From Acidimicrobiia bacterium (GTDB taxonomy: Bacteria > Acidobacteriota > Vicinamibacteria > Vicinamibacterales > UBA2999): a stretch of 55,674 nucleotides of DNA. The notes beneath the pieces were generated by a model that was not told the origin of the DNA, did not search any database, and was given only the letters and a program-made list of their open reading frames with translations. Below are positions 27,028 through 36,146 of this stretch, one piece after another (the stretch's first letter is position 1; each line of letters starts with the position of its first letter). A program made the position numbers and the translations under genes. The DNA lies in NCBI GenBank assembly GCA_016871275.1, contig VFZG01000005.1, positions 1 to 55,674 on the forward strand, in the 5' to 3' direction.

Positions 27028-27923
27028 TACGACCGCCTCCCTGATCCCTGCCCGTCGATCCCTGTTCCCTCTCCCGCGTAGGCCTGGCAGATCGTTAGCG
27101 CAAGCTGCCGCACCCGCAGGATATAGGCCATGCGCTCGGTGACACCCACGCTGCCGCTCGAATCCAGCAGGTTGAACAGATGCGAGCACTTCAGGCAATG
27201 CTCGAGCGCCGGCAGGATCAGGTTCGCTTTCAGCAACTCCTCGCCGAACTTGTAGTTCTCGTCGAACTGCTGGCGATGGAACGACGAATAGCGCTCGGCG
27301 TCGATGCCGGTCCCCTGATTGAACGCGTACTTCGACTGCTCGACTTCCTCGCGCAACCTCACCTCGCCGTAGGTCTTGCCGCCCCCCCACGCCATGTCGA
27401 ACACGTTGTCGACCTTTTGCAGGAACATCGCAAGGCGTTCCATGCCATAGGTGATCTCGCAGGAGATTGGCGAGAGATCCATGCCGCCCACCTGCTGGAA
27501 GTAGGTGAACTGGGTAATCTCGGTCCCGTCGAGCATCACCTGCCAGCCAATGCCCCAGGCGCCGAGCGTCGGCGACTCCCAGTTGTCTTCTTCGAAGCGG
27601 ATGTCGTGATGCCGCGGGTTGATGCCGACTGCCTCGAGGCTGTCGAGATAGATCTGCTGCACTTCATCCGGGGACGGCTTCAAGATCACCTGCAGCTGAT
27701 GGTGCTTGAAGAGGCGGTTCGGGTTCTGGCCGAAGCGTCCGTCGTCCGGACGCCGCGACGGCTGGATATAGGCCACGTTCCACGGTGTCGATCCGAGCAC
27801 GCGTAGCAGTGTCTCGGGATGCGAAGTGCCGGCGCCGACTTCGACGTCGAGCGGCTGCTGAATGAGACAGCCCTGCGACGCCCAGAAGTGCTGCAGTGTG
27901 AAAACCAGATCCTGAAAAGTCAC
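27027..27923 (-). CDS. glyQ: Glycyl-tRNA synthetase alpha subunit
   Basis: 298 residues. The class II catalytic subunit is unmistakable: TFQDLVFTLQHFWASQGC, YIQPSRRPDDGRFGQNPNR and a central WGIGWQVMLDGTEITQFTYF block. It pairs with GlyS, which follows directly. After the usual end (RQLALTICQAYA) it carries a Gly-rich tail GEGTGIDGQGSGRRS encoded by five 7-base repeats. recO precedes it by 16 bases. Confidence 0.95.
   Translation of the reverse strand: MTFQDLVFTLQHFWASQGCLIQQPLDVEVGAGTSHPETLLRVLGSTPWNVAYIQPSRRPDDGRFGQNPNRLFKHHQLQVILKPSPDEVQQIYLDSLEAVGINPRHHDIRFEEDNWESPTLGAWGIGWQVMLDGTEITQFTYFQQVGGMDLSPISCEITYGMERLAMFLQKVDNVFDMAWGGGKTYGEVRLREEVEQSKYAFNQGTGIDAERYSSFHRQQFDENYKFGEELLKANLILPALEHCLKCSHLFNLLDSSGSVGVTERMAYILRVRQLALTICQAYAGEGTGIDGQGSGRRS
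27036..27070 (-). repeat. Five heptamers forming the GlyQ C-terminal tail
   Basis: Units AGGGAAC, AGGGATC, GACGGGC, AGGGATC, AGGGAGG read without interruption on the minus strand. Since 7 is not a multiple of three, each unit is read in a different frame, giving a non-repetitive Gly-rich tail. Confidence 0.75.
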
Positions 27924-27939
27924 GTCCTGAAGTGTCCTG

Positions 27940-28584
27940 TCATGGGCGCCGCAGCTCGTTCAGCACGCGAACGGACCGGGGCTCTCTGTCGAGATGCATC
28001 GCGATCAGCTTCCGATGTATCAACTCAATCTCACGCAACACGCAGCTGCTGGCGCCCAGCGTCTCAACGTCGCGCGGCGCGACCCTCCGCACGCCCTCCA
28101 GGAACGTCGCCGCGTCGCTGGAGACGGACAGCGTCGTCGGATACACGCCCTGCAGCCGCAACAACCAGCACTCGAAGTAGCGCGCCAGCGCGTCGACCGG
28201 CACACCGGCCACCAGCGCATCGAGCGCGGCGGTGCCAAGCCGGTAGAGCCGCTCGTCCGCATCGGCCTCCGCAGCCCACTCGTCGATCAACTCCGCGAAG
28301 TAGTGACTGTATCCCAGCGCTTCGGGACTCGTCGCCGACATCGGTGACCGCACCGGCTCGGCATAATTCAATCCGACCAGGTCGCGCCCTTCCTTCTCGA
28401 CGTACGACACGCGCACCTCGGTCATCGGTTCGAGCGCTGCGCCAAACCGCTTGCGCGACTTTCTCGCATTGGGTGCGACGCCCCGCTTCTTGCCGCGATC
28501 CCGTGTCAGGAAGACCACGATGCGGTCCGCTTCGCCCAGCTTGTAGGTGCGAAGGACGAGGGCCTCGGCCGAATACAACGGCAT
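27940..28584 (-). CDS. recO: DNA repair protein RecO
   Basis: 214 residues. The N-terminal OB fold starts MPLYSAEALVLRTYKLGEADRI, typical of RecO, with the basic strand TRDRGKKRGVAPNARKSRKR that contacts DNA. The helical C-terminal domain follows. RecO loads RecA on SSB-coated gaps with RecR. No CxxC zinc cluster is present where many RecO proteins have one, and the protein is about 30 residues shorter than average. The ATG at 28584 is 11 bases after the mgtE stop. Confidence 0.88.
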   Translation of the reverse strand: MPLYSAEALVLRTYKLGEADRIVVFLTRDRGKKRGVAPNARKSRKRFGAALEPMTEVRVSYVEKEGRDLVGLNYAEPVRSPMSATSPEALGYSHYFAELIDEWAAEADADERLYRLGTAALDALVAGVPVDALARYFECWLLRLQGVYPTTLSVSSDAATFLEGVRRVAPRDVETLGASSCVLREIELIHRKLIAMHLDREPRSVRVLNELRRP

Positions 28585-28595
28585 GCCGTAGCTCG

Positions 28596-29969
28596 CTATT
28601 GTACTTGCACCAGATATCGCAGGAACACCGTCGCCAGGCCCAGGAACGAGGCAAACCCCACCACGTCCGTGAAGGTCGTGATGAACACCGACGAGGCCAG
28701 CGCCGGGTCCACCTTGAGCGCCTTCAGCCCCAGCGGTACCAGCGTGCCGGCCGTCGCCGCCACAAACAGGTTGACGACCATGGCCATGCCGAGCAGCAGA
28801 CCCAGCATGGGCTCGCCCCTGAACAGCCAGGCGACGCCGGCTGCCACCAGCCCCAGCACGACACCGTTGCCGAGACCGACCACGGCTTCCTTGATGACGG
28901 CCTTCCGCGCGCTGGACCACGACAACTCTCCGAGGGCGAGCGCGCGCACCACGACGGTCAGCGTCTGGGTGGCGGCATTGCCGCCCATCCCGGCCACGAT
29001 CGGCATGAAGATCGCCAGCGCCGTCACCTGCTGAATCGTCCCTTCGAACATCGCCACTACCGATGCGGCGACGAAGGCCGTCACCAGGTTGATGCCCAGC
29101 CACGGCAGCCGCTTGCGCAGCGACTCGACCGCCGGCGTGGCAATGCGCTCGTCACCCGACACGCCGGCCAGGCGCAACAGGTCTTCGGCAGCTTCGTCCT
29201 TGATGACGTCAATGACGTCGTCCACCGTGACAATGCCGACAAGCTTGTTCTCCTCATCGACAACAGGCACGGCGAGGAGGTTGTACGACGCCACCTGTCG
29301 CGCGACCTCTTCCTGGTCGGTGTCGACCCGGACGCTCGTCACCTCCGGCGTCATGATGCGCTTCAGCGGCGTCTCCGGCGACACCAGCAGCAGCCGGCGC
29401 AGCGACGTCACGCCCACAAGGTGCCGGCGCGCATCAACGACGTAGAGATAGAAGACCATTTCGACGTCGCGGGAGCCCTGCAGCGCGGTGATGGCCTCAC
29501 CCACCGTCACGTCCTCGTTGAGCGCGAAGACCTGCGGGTTCATGATGCGGCCCGCGGTCTGCTCGCCGTACTCGAGCAGGCTCTCGACCTGGCCCGACTC
29601 GCGCCGGCGCATCAACTCGAGCACCTCGACCGACAGCTCCTCCGGCAGGTAATCGATCAGCGCCGCCGCATCGTCTGATGGTATTTCTTGCAGTAACTTC
29701 GCAATTTCTTCCGCGGAGCGCCCGGTCAGCAGTCTGGCGCCTGCCTCCGGGCCCATTTCGCTGACCGTTTCCATGGCCAGCCGGCTACTGCGCTCGACCA
29801 GAAGTGAAAACATTGCCTGTCGCTCGGTGTCGAGCAGCGAATCAAATACCTGCGCAAGGTCAGCAGGATGCTGTTTCTGCAGCAGGTTCAGCAGATTGGC
29901 CGTCGCGCCAATGCGGAGGAGCCGCTTGACGGAGTCGAGCACGACGTCAATTCTGCGCTGCAGAGCCAT
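28596..29969 (-). CDS. mgtE: Magnesium transporter MgtE
   Basis: 457 residues, the standard layout. An N-terminal helical domain (about 1-130) is followed by two CBS domains (RIMNPQVFALNEDVTVGEAI and RIMTPEVTSV), a plug helix, and five membrane helices with the selectivity stretch PIVAGMGGNAATQT. MgtE lets Mg2+ in down its gradient and closes when cytosolic Mg2+ binds the CBS domains. It is inserted between era and recO, a pair that is usually adjacent. Confidence 0.95.
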   Translation of the reverse strand: MALQRRIDVVLDSVKRLLRIGATANLLNLLQKQHPADLAQVFDSLLDTERQAMFSLLVERSSRLAMETVSEMGPEAGARLLTGRSAEEIAKLLQEIPSDDAAALIDYLPEELSVEVLELMRRRESGQVESLLEYGEQTAGRIMNPQVFALNEDVTVGEAITALQGSRDVEMVFYLYVVDARRHLVGVTSLRRLLLVSPETPLKRIMTPEVTSVRVDTDQEEVARQVASYNLLAVPVVDEENKLVGIVTVDDVIDVIKDEAAEDLLRLAGVSGDERIATPAVESLRKRLPWLGINLVTAFVAASVVAMFEGTIQQVTALAIFMPIVAGMGGNAATQTLTVVVRALALGELSWSSARKAVIKEAVVGLGNGVVLGLVAAGVAWLFRGEPMLGLLLGMAMVVNLFVAATAGTLVPLGLKALKVDPALASSVFITTFTDVVGFASFLGLATVFLRYLVQVQ

Positions 29970-29992
29970 GAGATCCGCGCAATTTTACCAGC

Positions 29993-30907
29993 CTACCTGC
30001 GCTTTCCAGAAGGTAATCCCATCGAATCCAGCGTGCGCTCGTCGTCTCGCCACGACTCTTTGACCTTCACGTGGAGATCCAGGAACACCCTGGCGTCGAA
30101 GAACGTCTCGAGCTCTTTGCGGGCCGCGGTGCCGATTGCCTTGATGCGTGAGCCGGCCTTCCCTACCAGGATGGGCTTCTGGGTGTCGCGTTCGACGAGA
30201 ATCGTACAGTAGAAGCGCATCAACCCCTTCGGGTCGGGCTCTTCGAACCTGTCCACGACCACGGCGGTCGAGAACGGCAGTTCGTCACGCGTCTGTTGCA
30301 GGACCTGCTCGCGTACGAGTTCAGCAACGAAGAAGCGCTCGGGCTGGTCGGTCAGGTAGTCTTCCGGATAGATCGGATCACCGTCGGGCAGGTGCTTCAG
30401 CAGGACCTCTTCGAGTCGGTCCACGTTGTCGCCGGTCTTTGCCGACACCGGCACGAGATCTTCGAATCCCTCATCCTGGTATTCAACCAGTCGCGGCAGC
30501 AGCGCGGGCTTGTCCACCAGGTCCGCCTTGTTGAGCACGAGGACCTTCGGCACCTTCGAGCGCCTGACGAGGTCCAGCAGGAAACGATCACCGCCACCGC
30601 TCGGTTCGCTCGCATCGACGACGAGGGCGATCGCATCCACTTCGCCCATGGTGTCGAGCGCGGTATCGACCATCCGCACGTTCAGTCGGTGTAGTGGTTT
30701 ATGGATGCCTGGCGTGTCGAGGAAGACGATCTGTCCGATGGCCGGACTGCCCGACGGCCCGACAACCTGTTTGACGCCGACAATGCGATTGCGGGTGGTC
30801 TGCGGCTTATCCGAGACGATCGCGAGCTTCTGGCCGACGAGGCGATTGAGGAGCGTGGACTTGCCGGCGTTGGGCCGGCCCACCAGGGCAACGAAGCCGG
30901 ACTTCAT
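29993..30907 (-). CDS. era: GTPase Era
   Basis: 304 residues. G1 GRPNAGKST, G3 DTPG and G4 NKAD are present. The C-terminal KH domain has VGKAGSRIKAIGTAARKELE followed by LDLHVKVKESWR. Era binds the 3' end of 16S rRNA during 30S assembly. Its start overlaps the CorC gene stop by four bases (ATGA), and ybeY and phoH lie upstream in the same unit. Confidence 0.96.
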   Translation of the reverse strand: MKSGFVALVGRPNAGKSTLLNRLVGQKLAIVSDKPQTTRNRIVGVKQVVGPSGSPAIGQIVFLDTPGIHKPLHRLNVRMVDTALDTMGEVDAIALVVDASEPSGGGDRFLLDLVRRSKVPKVLVLNKADLVDKPALLPRLVEYQDEGFEDLVPVSAKTGDNVDRLEEVLLKHLPDGDPIYPEDYLTDQPERFFVAELVREQVLQQTRDELPFSTAVVVDRFEEPDPKGLMRFYCTILVERDTQKPILVGKAGSRIKAIGTAARKELETFFDARVFLDLHVKVKESWRDDERTLDSMGLPSGKRR

Positions 30908-32202
30908 GCCGGCTGTGCGGTGTCGGTCGTCACGGGTTCGAGGCGCTTCATGCGGACCCGCGTGATGCGGCGCTGTTCCGTCTCCACGACCTCGACGTCC
31001 AGCCCATCCATCTCGAGGTGCTCACCCACCGCCGGGACGCGGCCGAGGCGCGACAGCAGGAACCCGCCCACTGTTTCGAACCCGTGCCCTTCGATGTCGA
31101 CCTTCATCAGGTCCGCCATCTCTTCCACATGCACGCTGCCGCTGAACAGGAAGCTGCCGTTGCCCTCCTCGACAATCCGCTCGACCTCCACGTCGTATTC
31201 GTCACGAATCTCGCCGACGATCTCCTCGATCAGGTCTTCGACGGTGACGAGCCCCGCGGTGCCGCCGTACTCGTCGACGACGATCGCACTCTGCAGGCGC
31301 TTCCGCTGGAACTCCTTCAGCAGATCGGGCACGCGCTTGGTCTCGGGCACGAAGTGCGCCGCCCGCACGTATGGAGTAATGGGGCCGGTATGCGATGCGC
31401 CCGGTTTCAGCATCAAGTCCTTGATGAAGACGAAGCCTTGGACGTTGTCGAGCGTGTCCTTGAAGACCGGGATGCGCGAATACTGCTGGTCGCGGAACAG
31501 TGTCAGTAGCTGGGCCACCGTCGCATCGCTCTCGATCGCAATGATGTCGGGCCGCGGCGTCATCACCTCGCGGACCATGGTCTCGCGGAAGTCCGCGAGG
31601 TTGCGCAGCAGTTCGCGCGCCTGACCTTCCTGTGCCGCTTCAACGGTGTCCCCCGCTTCGGGCGCGTCACTCGCCGCCGGCGCGGAGGCCGCCTTTTCTG
31701 CCGGCGGCGGCGTGTGCGGCACATGCCCGTTGCCATTGCCATTGCCGCGTACCCCTGATGGATTGCGCCTGGCGCGGGGGGTGCCGAGCCGCAGCAACGC
31801 CGACGTCAGCGGCCGCAGCACGCCGGCGATCGCATCGAACGACGGCAGCAGCACGTCCAGGACACGCTCGGGATCCTGCCGCACGATCAGCAGCGGCATG
31901 AGATGCTCGCACGCCACGACGATGGCGACGATCGTCAGGACGAGGACCGGGAAACCGCCGGGCTCGACGCCGGTGACCCGGGCCAGCAAGGCCGCGGCAA
32001 GAATAGTGACGGCGCTGATCAGCAGCCGGACGGGAATGAACAGCCGGCGCGGATCTTCGAGGTACGGGCCCAGCGCATCATCGCGATCGGTGCGCTCGGC
32101 ATGGATGCGCAGCGACAGCCGCATCAGCGCATTGAACGCTGCTGAGACGGTGCCGAGGTAGGTGACGGCACATCCCAGGAGGAACAATAGAAGTGGAGTC
32201 AC
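30904..32202 (-). CDS. CorC/HlyC-family CBS-domain membrane protein
   Basis: 432 residues. An N-terminal membrane part (about 1-130, DUF21/CNNM-like) leads to two CBS domains (VMTPRPDIIAIESDATVAQL and VVDEYGGTAGLVTVEDLIEE) and a C-terminal CorC-HlyC domain. The family is linked to Mg2+/Co2+ efflux. A linker of about 60 residues between membrane and CBS parts is low-complexity: GNGNGNG from a six-base repeat (31730-31746), then Pro/Ala-rich. It is coupled to ybeY upstream and era downstream by four-base overlaps. Confidence 0.85.
   Translation of the reverse strand: MTPLLLFLLGCAVTYLGTVSAAFNALMRLSLRIHAERTDRDDALGPYLEDPRRLFIPVRLLISAVTILAAALLARVTGVEPGGFPVLVLTIVAIVVACEHLMPLLIVRQDPERVLDVLLPSFDAIAGVLRPLTSALLRLGTPRARRNPSGVRGNGNGNGHVPHTPPPAEKAASAPAASDAPEAGDTVEAAQEGQARELLRNLADFRETMVREVMTPRPDIIAIESDATVAQLLTLFRDQQYSRIPVFKDTLDNVQGFVFIKDLMLKPGASHTGPITPYVRAAHFVPETKRVPDLLKEFQRKRLQSAIVVDEYGGTAGLVTVEDLIEEIVGEIRDEYDVEVERIVEEGNGSFLFSGSVHVEEMADLMKVDIEGHGFETVGGFLLSRLGRVPAVGEHLEMDGLDVEVVETEQRRITRVRMKRLEPVTTDTAQPA
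31730..31746 (-). repeat. Six-base microsatellite in the CorC linker
   Basis: GGCAAT repeated nearly three times on the coding strand, giving Gly-Asn repeats in a disordered linker. Confidence 0.6.
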
Positions 32203-32669
32203 CGTTTGTTGTCTGTGCCGTATGTGCCTTCGGTGGCCCGTTCGATGAGCCCCCCCGGCAGACCGGCCTTCTTCCTCAACCGTGCTTCAGCCCGCGCCAT
32301 GCGGCCCTCGTCGGCGTCGTGATCGTAGCCCAGGAGGTGCAGGAGGCCGTGTAACGAAAGCACCTTCAATTCGGTGGCCAGGGAGTGCTTCGCACACTTG
32401 GCCTGCGCCGCGGCGACGCCCGCCGCAATGACGATATCCCCCAGAAAACCGCGGGAATCGGACGGGAACGACAACACGTCGGTCGCGTAGTCCTTGCCGC
32501 GGAACTGGCGGTTGAGCGATCGCATGCGCCGGTTCGACACGATGGCGATGCACAGATCGCCCTTGGCGCGGGCCGGCGCGATCCGCCTCAACCACGGCCC
32601 AAGCCCCTGTGTCTTGGCCCTGGAGGAGTCCGGGGACGTCACGCTAACGTGTAGACGGGCCGCTGCCAT
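32199..32669 (-). CDS. ybeY: Endoribonuclease YbeY
   Basis: 156 residues. The zinc-binding motif is [15 protein letters not shown], with all three His. The upstream strand [12 protein letters not shown] is also conserved. It matures 16S rRNA 3' ends and supports ribosome quality control. It overlaps phoH by 26 bases and corC by four. Confidence 0.94.
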   Translation of the reverse strand: MAAARLHVSVTSPDSSRAKTQGLGPWLRRIAPARAKGDLCIAIVSNRRMRSLNRQFRGKDYATDVLSFPSDSRGFLGDIVIAAGVAAAQAKCAKHSLATELKVLSLHGLLHLLGYDHDADEGRMARAEARLRKKAGLPGGLIERATEGTYGTDNKR

Positions 32670-33603
32670 AAGCGTCGTAGGCTTTCACAATCGCTTGCAC
32701 GAGTTTGTGGCGGACCACGTCGCGCTCGTCGAAATACACGAACGAGATGCCGTCGATCTTGCCGACCACTTCCATGGCCTGCACCAACCCCGACGTGCGC
32801 CCGCCAGGCAGATCGATCTGTGTGACGTCACCGGTGACCACCGCCTTGGAGCCGAAGCCCAAACGCGTCAGGAACATCTTCATCTGCTCGGTGGTGGTGT
32901 TCTGTGCTTCGTCCAGGATCACGAACGCGTCGTTCAGCGTGCGGCCGCGCATGAAGGCCAGCGGCGCCACTTCGATCGCGCCACGCTCCAGGTACTTCTC
33001 CGCCTTTTCGACGTCCAGCATGTCGTACAGCGCGTCGTAGAGCGGCCGCAGATACGGGTTCACCTTCTCCTGCAGATCGCCCGGCAGAAAGCCGAGCTTC
33101 TCGCCGGCCTCGACCGCCGGCCGCGCCAGGATGATGCGGCTGACCTTCTTGGCAAGCAGATAGCTCACCGCTTGCGCCATGGCGAGGTAGGTCTTGCCCG
33201 TCCCGGCGGGGCCGATGCCGAAGACGATGTCGTGCTGATCGATCGCTTCGAGATACCGCCGCTGGTTCGCCGACTTGGCGGCAATCCGACGCTTGCCGGC
33301 CGTGCGGAGCTGTCCGTCCTTCAGGAAGTGATCGCGAAGATCGACGTCCGTTTCGCCGGCCACCAGTTGCGCCGCCGTCTTGACGTCCCGGTCGGAAATC
33401 GAATGGCCCTGCTCGATCAGCTCACCCAGCTGTTCGACCAACCGCGCGACTTTCGCCGTGTTGCCCGCATCGCCTTCGACCAGGAGTTCGTGACCCTGGG
33501 TGCGGATGCGGACCTTCAGGAGGGATTCCAGTTGACGCAGGTTGTCGTCGTAGGCTCCAAACAGCGTGGAGACGCCAGCCTCGGGAACGGTGACCTTGCG
33601 CAT
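32644..33603 (-). CDS. phoH: PhoH-like ATPase
   Basis: 319 residues. An N-terminal KH-like part ([18 protein letters not shown]) precedes the P-loop ATPase domain, with Walker [12 protein letters not shown] and Walker [12 protein letters not shown]. The family block [19 protein letters not shown] is also clear. PhoH often travels with ybeY and is thought to act in RNA metabolism. ATG 33603 has no close Shine-Dalgarno; an AAGGAG lies 23 bases upstream. This looks like the first gene of the operon running down to 17759. Confidence 0.92.
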   Translation of the reverse strand: MRKVTVPEAGVSTLFGAYDDNLRQLESLLKVRIRTQGHELLVEGDAGNTAKVARLVEQLGELIEQGHSISDRDVKTAAQLVAGETDVDLRDHFLKDGQLRTAGKRRIAAKSANQRRYLEAIDQHDIVFGIGPAGTGKTYLAMAQAVSYLLAKKVSRIILARPAVEAGEKLGFLPGDLQEKVNPYLRPLYDALYDMLDVEKAEKYLERGAIEVAPLAFMRGRTLNDAFVILDEAQNTTTEQMKMFLTRLGFGSKAVVTGDVTQIDLPGGRTSGLVQAMEVVGKIDGISFVYFDERDVVRHKLVQAIVKAYDAYGSGPSTR

Positions 33604-33697
33604 TGACGCCGTGCTGATGCTCGTATCTCCTTGTGCTACAGCGACTTAAGAAACATGACGCGCTCCAAGCCTAGCACGTTTCCGGTCCGACAGGCTA

Positions 33698-34213
33698 TCA
33701 GGCCACCAGCGACCGGGTCAGCGCTGCGGCTGGCATCGCTTTGCAGGCCGAGAGGTTCTGACCGGCCCACATCGCCGTGAAGTCGCCGATGCCCCCGGCT
33801 GCGATCACCGGAATTGGCACCGCGTTGACGATCTGCCGGACCAGCGCAAAGGTGCCGACCTGGTTATTGAGATCGTCCGAAAGAAACATCCCGCGATGGC
33901 CGCCGGCCTCGTATCCCTGTGCGATCACCGCATCGACGCCGTTGGCTTCGAGGTGCAACGCCTCGCTTCTCGTTGTCGCCGAGGACAGAATCTTCAAGCC
34001 CCAGCTCTTCACACGGGTCATCAGCGCCTTGGGTAGCAGCCCGAAGTGAACACTCACGACCGGCGGCTTGAATGCCCCGAGGACATCGGCGGCGGGTTCG
34101 TTGAACGGCACACGTTGGGGCCCTGGCTGGATCGATGAAGGGTCGACACCAAGCTCGGCGAAGCATGGTGCCAGCAGCCTGCGCCACTCGGCATCACGTG
34201 CCGCGGCCGGCAC
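33698..34213 (-). pseudogene. Nitronate monooxygenase remnant, N-terminus and internal segment lost
   Basis: A 171-codon frame that reads as the middle of a nitronate monooxygenase: DAEWRRLLAPCFAELGVD, VSVHFGLLP and QGYEAGGHRGMF (FMN-phosphate region), ending at IPVIAAGGIGD. It then passes directly to WAGQNLSACKAMPAAALTRSL, which matches the extreme C-terminus of the family. About 85 N-terminal residues and roughly 120 internal residues are missing, including the second phosphate-binding loop. The GTG that opens the frame is not a native start. The lost parts make activity very unlikely. Confidence 0.75.
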
Positions 34214-34358
34214 CGGCTGCGTCGCCGATCTTCACAAGCGAGGGCTCGTATCCGACCGGCGGATCCTTCCCGTCGTCGAGCCTGCAGCCGAAGGTGGAGA
34301 GCTGGACCTCTTCGAGCTGCAGCGTTCCGCACGAAAACAGCAGCGGCGTATCAGTGAG
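34194..34358 (-). pseudogene. N-terminal fragment of a gamma-glutamylcyclotransferase (AIG2-like) gene
   Basis: In the frame following the aspS stop, about 54 codons read TDTPLLFSCGTLQLEEVQLS, then FGCRLDDGKDPPVGYEPSLV and KIGD, ending at TGA 34194-34196. This matches the start of AIG2-like gamma-glutamylcyclotransferases. The substrate-loop Tyr of YGTL is Cys here. The codon before TDTP is CTC, with a GGAGG at the right distance upstream, so the original ATG seems to have mutated. The catalytic Glu region is gone: the nitronate monooxygenase remnant begins where it should continue, so one deletion probably fused the two. Confidence 0.65.
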
Positions 34359-34382
34359 GTCCCTCCGGTCGTCTCTCTTCTG

Positions 34383-36146
34383 TCAAATATTCTTGATCGA
34401 CAGTTCGCGGAGCTGCTTTGGATCCACCGTCGACGGCGCATTACACATCAAATCGACCGCCTGTGTGGTCTTTGGGAACGGGATCACTTCGCGGATCGAC
34501 GTCTCGCCAGCCAGCAACGCGCAGATCCGATCCAGGCCGAGCGCCAGGCCGCCATGCGGCGGCGTGCCGTACTCAAGCGACTCGAGGAAGAAGCCGAACC
34601 GGTTCCTGGCGTCTTCGTCCGACAGGCCGAGCAGGCGGAACACCTTCGCTTGCGTTTCGCGGTCGTGGATACGAATCGAACCGCCGCCCAGCTCCCAGCC
34701 GTTGAGAATCACGTCGTAGGCCTTCGCGAGCACTTTGCCCGGATCGGATTCGAGCATGTGCAGGTCTTCTTCGCGCGGCGCCGTGAACGGATGGTTCACC
34801 GAGTCCCAGCGCTTCTCGTCGGCGTTCCAGTTGAACAACGGAAAATCGGTGAGCCAGCACAGCTCCCACTTGCCTGCGGGGACGAGGTTCTCCTTCTTCG
34901 CCACCAGCAGACGGAGCTGGCCGAGAATCTTCGACGCGTGGTCAGGCGCACCCGAGGCGAGCACCAGGAGGTCTTCCTTGTTCGCGCCGGCCGCCTCCAG
35001 TGCCTTGCGGGCGCCCTCCTCGCCAATCGCCTTCGCCGACACCTGCACGCCTTCGCCCGTGTAGCGCGTGTAGATCAGCCCGCCGGCGCCCGCCTGCTTG
35101 GCCAGGTCCACCAGCTCGTCGACCTCACGGCGTGAATACTTCGCGGCGTTGGGAATCACGAAGCCGCGCACCGTGCCGCCATGTTCGACCGCTTCGCGGA
35201 AGATGCCGAACGGCGAGGCCTTGAACAGCGGCCCGAAGTCCTGGATTTCGAGGCCGAATCGAAGATCCGGCTTGTCGGAACCGTACTTCGATATCGCCTC
35301 TGCGTACGGCATGCGCCGGAACGGGCGCCGAATCCCGACGCCAATTTCCCGGAAGCACGCCGCCAGCGCGCCTTCGACGATCTCAAACACCAGCGGCGGC
35401 GTGGCAAACGACATCTCAAGGTCCACTTGCGTGAACTCCAGCTGCCGGTCGGCGCGCAGCGCCTCATCGCGGAAGCACCGCGCGATCTGCACGTAGCGAT
35501 CGAAGCCGGCAATCATCAGGATCTGCTTGAAGATCTGCGGCGACTGCGGCAGCGCGTAGAACTCGCCCGGATGCACGCGCGCCGGCACCAGAAAGTCACG
35601 CGCGCCTTCCGGCGTCGACTTGGTCAGAATCGGCGTCTCGATCTCGTAGAAGCCCTGCTCGTCGAAATACTTCCGCAGCGCCATGGTCAGGCGGTGGCGC
35701 AGGCCGATATTGTGCTGCAATTGCGGACGCCGCAGATCCAGATAGCGATACTTCAGCCGCGTCTCCTCCGACACGTTCTGGTCCTCGGCGATCGAGAACG
35801 GCGGGGTCTTGGCCTCGTTCAGGATCCGCAGCTCGCTCGCCCGCACCTCCACTTCGCCGGTCGGCAGTTCCTTGTTGATCGTGTCGTCGGAACGGCGTTC
35901 GACCTCGCCAATCACCGCGACGACGAACTCGGAACGGGCGCGCTTGGCGGTCTCGAGCAGCGCCTCGTTCCCTTCAATCACGACCTGCGTCAGACCATGA
36001 CGATCGCGGATATCGAAGAACAGCAGCGAGCCCATGTCGCGCACGCGATGCACCCAGCCCAGCAGGACGGCGCCTCTGCCGACGTCGGCAGGACGGAGCG
36101 CGCCGCACGTATGAGTTCGCGCCAGGGAGCCTAGTTGCTCAGCCAT
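34383..36146 (-). CDS. aspS: Aspartyl-tRNA synthetase
   Basis: 587 residues, the bacterial length. The N-terminal OB anticodon domain has LGWVHRVRDMGSLLFFDIRD. Class II motifs follow: motif 2 in FRDEALRADRQLEFTQVDLE and motif 3 GLALGLDRICALL. The GAD insert is present between them. It charges tRNA-Asp; whether it also charges tRNA-Asn cannot be told. Its ATG overlaps the hisS 3' end by 8 bases. Confidence 0.96.
   Translation of the reverse strand: MAEQLGSLARTHTCGALRPADVGRGAVLLGWVHRVRDMGSLLFFDIRDRHGLTQVVIEGNEALLETAKRARSEFVVAVIGEVERRSDDTINKELPTGEVEVRASELRILNEAKTPPFSIAEDQNVSEETRLKYRYLDLRRPQLQHNIGLRHRLTMALRKYFDEQGFYEIETPILTKSTPEGARDFLVPARVHPGEFYALPQSPQIFKQILMIAGFDRYVQIARCFRDEALRADRQLEFTQVDLEMSFATPPLVFEIVEGALAACFREIGVGIRRPFRRMPYAEAISKYGSDKPDLRFGLEIQDFGPLFKASPFGIFREAVEHGGTVRGFVIPNAAKYSRREVDELVDLAKQAGAGGLIYTRYTGEGVQVSAKAIGEEGARKALEAAGANKEDLLVLASGAPDHASKILGQLRLLVAKKENLVPAGKWELCWLTDFPLFNWNADEKRWDSVNHPFTAPREEDLHMLESDPGKVLAKAYDVILNGWELGGGSIRIHDRETQAKVFRLLGLSDEDARNRFGFFLESLEYGTPPHGGLALGLDRICALLAGETSIREVIPFPKTTQAVDLMCNAPSTVDPKQLRELSIKNI

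Noticed and set aside
33698-34213. Nitronate monooxygenase frame as a working gene
   Set aside because: It lacks the N-terminal third and the second FMN phosphate loop, and joins the barrel middle directly to the C-terminus.
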